Both the position numbers and the translations under genes were made by a program. The notes under the pieces were generated by a model. It did no database searches. It worked only from the letters and a program-made list of their open reading frames with translations, and had not been told where the DNA came from. DNA of 6,945 nucleotides from DASSWG01 sp041689995 (GTDB lineage: Bacteria; Bacteroidota; Bacteroidia; Flavobacteriales; Flavobacteriaceae). Position 1 is the first letter of the stretch; the number at the start of each line of letters is the position of its first letter. Below are positions 6,924 through 6,945 of this stretch, in pieces. The stretch covers positions 1 through 6,945 of the forward strand of contig JBDNFD010000056.1 in NCBI GenBank assembly GCA_041689995.1. Direction: 5' to 3'.

Positions 6924-6945
6924 ATGCTACAACACGAAGATATTG
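6924..6945 (+). CDS. Possible start of a plus-strand gene, cut by the window edge
   Basis: An ATG preceded by an A-rich leader (CAAAGTACAAAAC) opens a frame reading MLQHEDI before the sequence ends. Seven residues are too few to identify a family. The leader and spacing look like a Bacteroidota start, and the minus-strand frames here soon meet stops, so a plus-strand gene is the better reading. If real, it is divergent from the cytochrome-like gene and could encode a regulator, but nothing in the visible part shows this. Confidence 0.4.

Overview
The window looks like a piece of a Bacteroidota chromosome, most likely from the class Flavobacteriia. It is AT-rich, its starts lack Shine-Dalgarno sequences and are preceded by A-rich leaders, it carries a Bacteroidota-type -7 promoter element (TAnnTTTG), and its proteins resemble Flavobacteriia versions of known families. 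This placement is inferred from these features and not from a database search. All recognisable complete genes lie on the minus strand, so transcription runs from right to left.

The core (about 36 to 6160) is a tripartite efflux operon of the resistance-nodulation-division (RND) type. In transcription order it encodes a TolC-family outer-membrane channel (4771-6075), a lipoprotein periplasmic adaptor (3570-4649), a 1072-residue inner-membrane RND permease (349-3567), and a small protein of about 102 residues with a PII/ferredoxin-like fold pattern (36-344). The last three genes are separated by only 2 and 4 bases, which suggests coupled translation. The channel and adaptor are separated by 121 bases holding a strong two-part hairpin. 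The permease keeps the paired aspartates of proton-driven RND drug exporters, but has arginine where AcrB has its key TM10 lysine. The PII-like protein is the most unusual part: a possible cytoplasmic sensor or modulator attached to an RND pump.

The operon is insulated at its 5' side by an intrinsic terminator (6162-6190). A short control region follows, with a good -7 element (6095-6102) and nested inverted repeats (6118-6160) that look like an operator for an unidentified regulator.

Right of the terminator is a cytochrome b561-like membrane protein gene (6302-6826). It appears to have lost its first transmembrane helix and the heme-ligand histidine expected there, so it may be a 5'-truncated remnant. 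Upstream of it lies an 11-bp perfect hairpin (6862-6886), then the first codons of a possible plus-strand gene (6924 onward) cut by the window edge. I saw no RNA genes, CRISPR arrays, transposases or origins.
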